NCBI GenBank assembly: GCA_964643605.1
Contig: CAZXTF010000013.1
Span: 1 to 23,340, forward strand
Direction of reading: 5' to 3'
Source: CAMTWJ01 sp964643605
Lineage (GTDB): Bacteria > Patescibacteriota > Saccharimonadia > Saccharimonadales > 2-12-FULL-41-12
Length of the DNA stretch: 23,340 nucleotides
Below, one piece after another: positions 20,698-23,340 of the stretch. Position 1 is the first letter of the stretch. Each line of letters opens with the position of its first letter. The notes beneath the pieces are model-generated. The model was not told the origin of the DNA and did no database searches. It was given only the letters and a program-made list of their open reading frames with translations. The translations under genes and the position numbers were made by a program.

Positions 20698-21090
20698 TTA
20701 GGCTTTGATTTGGTCGATGAATTCGACGAGTTGGCGAGGCGTAATTTCGGCTTTGATGATGTAGCCGTCGGCTTGTTGCTCTACGGCTTTTCGGGTGGTG
20801 TCGTCTTGCTCGAGGTTGGTTGTGATGATAACTTTTGCCTTTAAGTTTGGTGTTTCGGTGCGGAGTTTGCTCAGTACATCAATACCAAGAAGATCAGGTA
20901 GCATAATATCGAGCAGGATAATGTCGTATGTATCTTTCTTGGCCTCTTCCAGTCCTGCAGCTCCGTTTTGTATGACAACAATTTCGTAGCCAGCACGAGT
21001 AAGGGCTCGAGAGTATAGCTCGCCGATAAATTGCTCATCCTCGATGCAAAGAATTCGTTTTTTCGGTGGGTTGGGTTGTTGTGGCTGCAT
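20698..21090 (-). CDS. Single-domain response regulator
   Basis: The 130-residue protein is one receiver domain after a short PQQPNPPKKR leader. It has the acidic pair in CIEDEQ (17-18), phospho-acceptor D61 in IILLDIMLP, T90/T91 in VIITTN and K113 in YIIKAEI. No output domain is present, so it would act through protein contacts, like CheY or Spo0F. Its ATG lies 1 base after the TAA of the upstream histidine kinase, and its AGGAGA ribosome binding site is within that gene's last codons, so kinase and regulator are translationally coupled and very likely cognate. Confidence 0.95.
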   Translation of the reverse strand: MQPQQPNPPKKRILCIEDEQFIGELYSRALTRAGYEIVVIQNGAAGLEEAKKDTYDIILLDIMLPDLLGIDVLSKLRTETPNLKAKVIITTNLEQDDTTRKAVEQQADGYIIKAEITPRQLVEFIDQIKA

Positions 21091-21091
21091 A

Positions 21092-22612
21092 TTATCTCCT
21101 ATATAGCGAGTGGTTTTTGATCCAACCGCCTGCGCTACGGGTTATTTCTTTATTGTCACTGTTTTTGGCTTCGCTCGCAAGTTTGGAATATGGTAACAGA
21201 GTAAAACCAAACACACTTCCCTGGCCTTCTTGGGATCGAGCCCAGATATTACCGCTATGTGCGGTGATGATGGCTTTACTGAGGTACAAGCCAAGTCCAG
21301 TGCCAGCGACGGTCTTGCGGGTGCGGTGGTTGCGAGAAAAACGCTCGAATAAGTTCGGTAGAACTGACGTTGGTATGCCATAGCCAAAATCTTGGATGGT
21401 TGTCTCGACCATGCCATCTTGTGTCATGTGCGAAGAGACAATAATCTTGCCTGATTTTTCGCCACTATACTTGATGGCATTTTCGATGATGTTATTGACC
21501 ACTTCGGCGATGGTTATGTTGTCTGCGGCAACAGCTGGCAAGTCGTCTGCGACGGCAAGCTGAATCTCGAGATTACGGACTTTTGCCCGAAGGCGCATGT
21601 TGTCGACAATTTGAGTAAGCGTCTGGGGCCAGTTTACCTCTGTTAATTTAAGAGATAGCTGGTTTTGGTCGATCCGGGCTACGTTGAGAATATTACTGAC
21701 AAAAGTTGTGAGGTTTTCGGCCGAGGCTTCCATTTTGTTCATAAAATCGGCAATTTCTGGCGAAGTATTTTTATGCTCTAGCTCCTCGCTCATAGCCTCG
21801 ATATAGCCTCGCAAGATGGTGAGCGGAGTTCGCAACTCGTGTACTGCTAATGATATAAAGCTGACTGATTCGTCTTCTTTGCTGTACGTTTTGGTGTGGT
21901 CAAATAATACCAGTAAGATATCGCTGTTGCTCTGACTATGCTTGCTAAACTGAGCAGCTAGGTCAAGGTAGTGTACGCCACTCGGCAGGGTGAGCTGAAC
22001 TTTTTCCCAGGTGTTTGTGCTGGCAATACTTTTGCCTGTAGTCTCTTTTATCCAAGCATCTAGTGTTTGTTCGTTCTGAAACGACAGGTCCATAAGTGAG
22101 TAGATATTTTTGCCAACAATTGGTTGTTGCTGTTCGAGATACTGTGTGGCAGCTTTGTTGGCCATCTTTATATCACCCGACTCATCGAGGCCAATTATCG
22201 GTAAGGGTATTTGCTCAATTGCAGTATTTGGATGTGGCTTTGTCGCTTCGTCGGGCTGTACGGTACTGGCAAAATCATACACTTGCCGAGTAAGTGAGGT
22301 TACGAGTTCTTGGCCAATTTTTAGATCTTCTAGTTTTGGGGCTGCAACTAAATGCTCGTTAGGCGATACATGCAAAATAGCCTGAGAAAGTGCCTTGAGA
22401 GGCTGCATGACCTTGCGGCTGATGATTGCTGCAATGAGACAGCTAACTATCAGCCAAACACTGGCACAGATACCAAAAATCAGCGTGTCTTCAAGTTGTG
22501 TGCCAGAAAGAAACCATCCTAGGCCAATGATGAGCAATCCACCGGTGATGATCCATAATGTGATGTACAGAAAAACTGCTCGTTGGAGTTTTTCGACGTG
22601 GCCCTCACCCAT
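21092..22612 (-). CDS. Membrane sensor histidine kinase with PAS domain
   Basis: The 506-residue kinase has two membrane segments (about 13-35 and 44-65) with only a few extracytoplasmic residues between, so it probably senses within the membrane or cytoplasm. A HAMP-like stretch follows (about 66-118, RKVMQPLKALSQAI), then a PAS domain (about 130-240, PLPIIGLDESGDIKMANKAA), HisKA with H258 in LAVHELRTPLTILRGYIEAM, and HATPase_c with NIIENAIKYSG, DFGYGIP, LFERFSRN and GTGLGLYLSKAII. GGAG 8-11 bases before the ATG supports the start. It is 9 bases downstream of the DUF3048 gene and overlaps the translation signals of its response regulator. Confidence 0.95.
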   Translation of the reverse strand: MGEGHVEKLQRAVFLYITLWIITGGLLIIGLGWFLSGTQLEDTLIFGICASVWLIVSCLIAAIISRKVMQPLKALSQAILHVSPNEHLVAAPKLEDLKIGQELVTSLTRQVYDFASTVQPDEATKPHPNTAIEQIPLPIIGLDESGDIKMANKAATQYLEQQQPIVGKNIYSLMDLSFQNEQTLDAWIKETTGKSIASTNTWEKVQLTLPSGVHYLDLAAQFSKHSQSNSDILLVLFDHTKTYSKEDESVSFISLAVHELRTPLTILRGYIEAMSEELEHKNTSPEIADFMNKMEASAENLTTFVSNILNVARIDQNQLSLKLTEVNWPQTLTQIVDNMRLRAKVRNLEIQLAVADDLPAVAADNITIAEVVNNIIENAIKYSGEKSGKIIVSSHMTQDGMVETTIQDFGYGIPTSVLPNLFERFSRNHRTRKTVAGTGLGLYLSKAIITAHSGNIWARSQEGQGSVFGFTLLPYSKLASEAKNSDNKEITRSAGGWIKNHSLYRR

Positions 22613-22621
22613 TCTCTGCTC

Positions 22622-23340
22622 CTACTGCGCTTTGTATGATACTCTGTCGGGTCCTGCGAGCATTGTTACCCAGGTTTGTCCTGGGTTAAGCTTGAGTTCT
22701 TTGCCTGAAGCATCGGTGAATTTGTATTGTTCTTTTGCGCCATTTTTTGTCCAGGTTCCTTCCGTGACAACTCCATCTTGAAAGATCATTACCTTGCCAG
22801 AGCCAGTCATGCGGTATACCGAGTAAATCCCCCGCTGTGAGTAATCTGTGATGATGCCTACGACAACTTTTGGTGCTAGCTGTGCACGGCTCCTGAGGTC
22901 TGTGTGTGGCTTGCCAGCCATGCTTCGGAGGTAGCTGTTAGATGCTGGGTCGTAGTCGAAACGTGCATTGTACAGAAAGCTTGATATCTTAAAGTCAATG
23001 GATTTGGCGGTAATAGGCTGCCCAGGATTTGCTTTGGCGTTTCGGGCAAAACCAACAGCGTCACTCGAGGTGTATCCTCTGGTTTGACCGGCGGCATCGA
23101 GCTTAGCCATAGAGCTATACAGGTTGTGCGGAGCGTAGCGGTCTTTAACTCTTTGGAAGGCACTTGCGTTGGCTCCATGGTCGAGGTTCTTTAGTCCGAC
23201 GTTGCGCAGTTCTGCGAGCCCGTCTGCACTGCCACCAGCATGTACAAAAATTGGGTCAAATGGTGCTACAAAGTCAACGTAGTATGGTCGAACAGAACGT
23301 ATTGGTCCGATATAATCTGGCTGTCCTTCCAGGAATAAGG
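22622..23340 (-). CDS. DUF3048-type (YerB-like) protein, 5' end outside the window
   Basis: The frame is open to the window edge. It reads (from 23340) LFLEGQPDYIGPIRSVRPYY, then VDFVAPFDPIFVHAGGS, later DRYAPHNLYSS, and ends with a compact beta-rich domain (GIYSVYRMTGSGKVMIFQDG ... GKELKLNPGQTWVTML). The combination of GP-RSxRPY, HxGGS and PHNLY is typical of DUF3048/YerB lipoproteins, whose biochemical role is not established. Some are linked to cell envelope or division. About 238 residues are visible; the N-terminal signal or lipobox would lie outside. Its stop is 9 bases before the histidine kinase start, so it belongs to that operon and could provide or modulate its signal. Confidence 0.8.
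   Translation of the reverse strand, partial: LFLEGQPDYIGPIRSVRPYYVDFVAPFDPIFVHAGGSADGLAELRNVGLKNLDHGANASAFQRVKDRYAPHNLYSSMAKLDAAGQTRGYTSSDAVGFARNAKANPGQPITAKSIDFKISSFLYNARFDYDPASNSYLRSMAGKPHTDLRSRAQLAPKVVVGIITDYSQRGIYSVYRMTGSGKVMIFQDGVVTEGTWTKNGAKEQYKFTDASGKELKLNPGQTWVTMLAGPDRVSYKAQ

Overview
The window looks like the chromosome of a Patescibacteria (CPR) bacterium, most likely Candidatus Saccharibacteria (TM7). This is an inference from the compact gene layout, the protein styles and the ftsW-murG-ftsQ order; no database was searched. TGA is used as a stop codon, which argues against the Gracilibacteria/Absconditabacteria code. Two 10-base N runs (5961-5970 and 13671-13680) mark assembly gaps inside coding sequence.

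Left part, 1-9487. The end of ftsW, then murG and an ftsQ/divIB-like gene, form a tightly packed plus-strand peptidoglycan/division operon. A roughly 620-base convergent noncoding stretch follows. The minus strand then carries a small duplicated-domain gene that appears frameshifted, a sigma-region-4 protein fused to HARE-HTH-like domains with its own consensus promoter, topA and dprA. Divergent from dprA, a consensus promoter drives about 370 bases with no convincing gene but strong RNA structure ending in a terminator (8480-8849). This is a candidate uncharacterised structured RNA. Two small coupled genes of unknown function follow it.

Central housekeeping part, 9477-14837. A minus-strand run of histidine kinase, response regulator with a long Pro/Ala/Thr/Glu tail, rluB-type pseudouridine synthase, der and pth links a two-component system with ribosome and translation genes. 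A tRNA-Glu(CTC) gene lies divergently upstream.

Accessory part, about 14.8-19.5 kb (right edge uncertain). An integrated element sits at tRNA-Glu. It carries a large serine recombinase whose C-terminus is read antisense through the tRNA terminator and the tRNA, two tiny coupled ORFs, three promoter-leader-terminator modules, and a plus-strand cassette of three membrane proteins. The middle protein of that cassette (17741-18952) joins several membrane segments to an FtsZ-like GTP-binding domain that lacks the catalytic T7-loop aspartates and the FtsZ C-terminal domain. It is the most unusual protein here. The recombinase leader can fold either as an intrinsic terminator or as a competing structure, suggesting attenuation control of integration/excision.

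Right part, 19577-23340. An unrecognised 369-residue soluble protein is followed by a minus-strand DUF3048-type protein (5' end outside the window), a membrane PAS histidine kinase and a single-domain response regulator, coupled as an operon.
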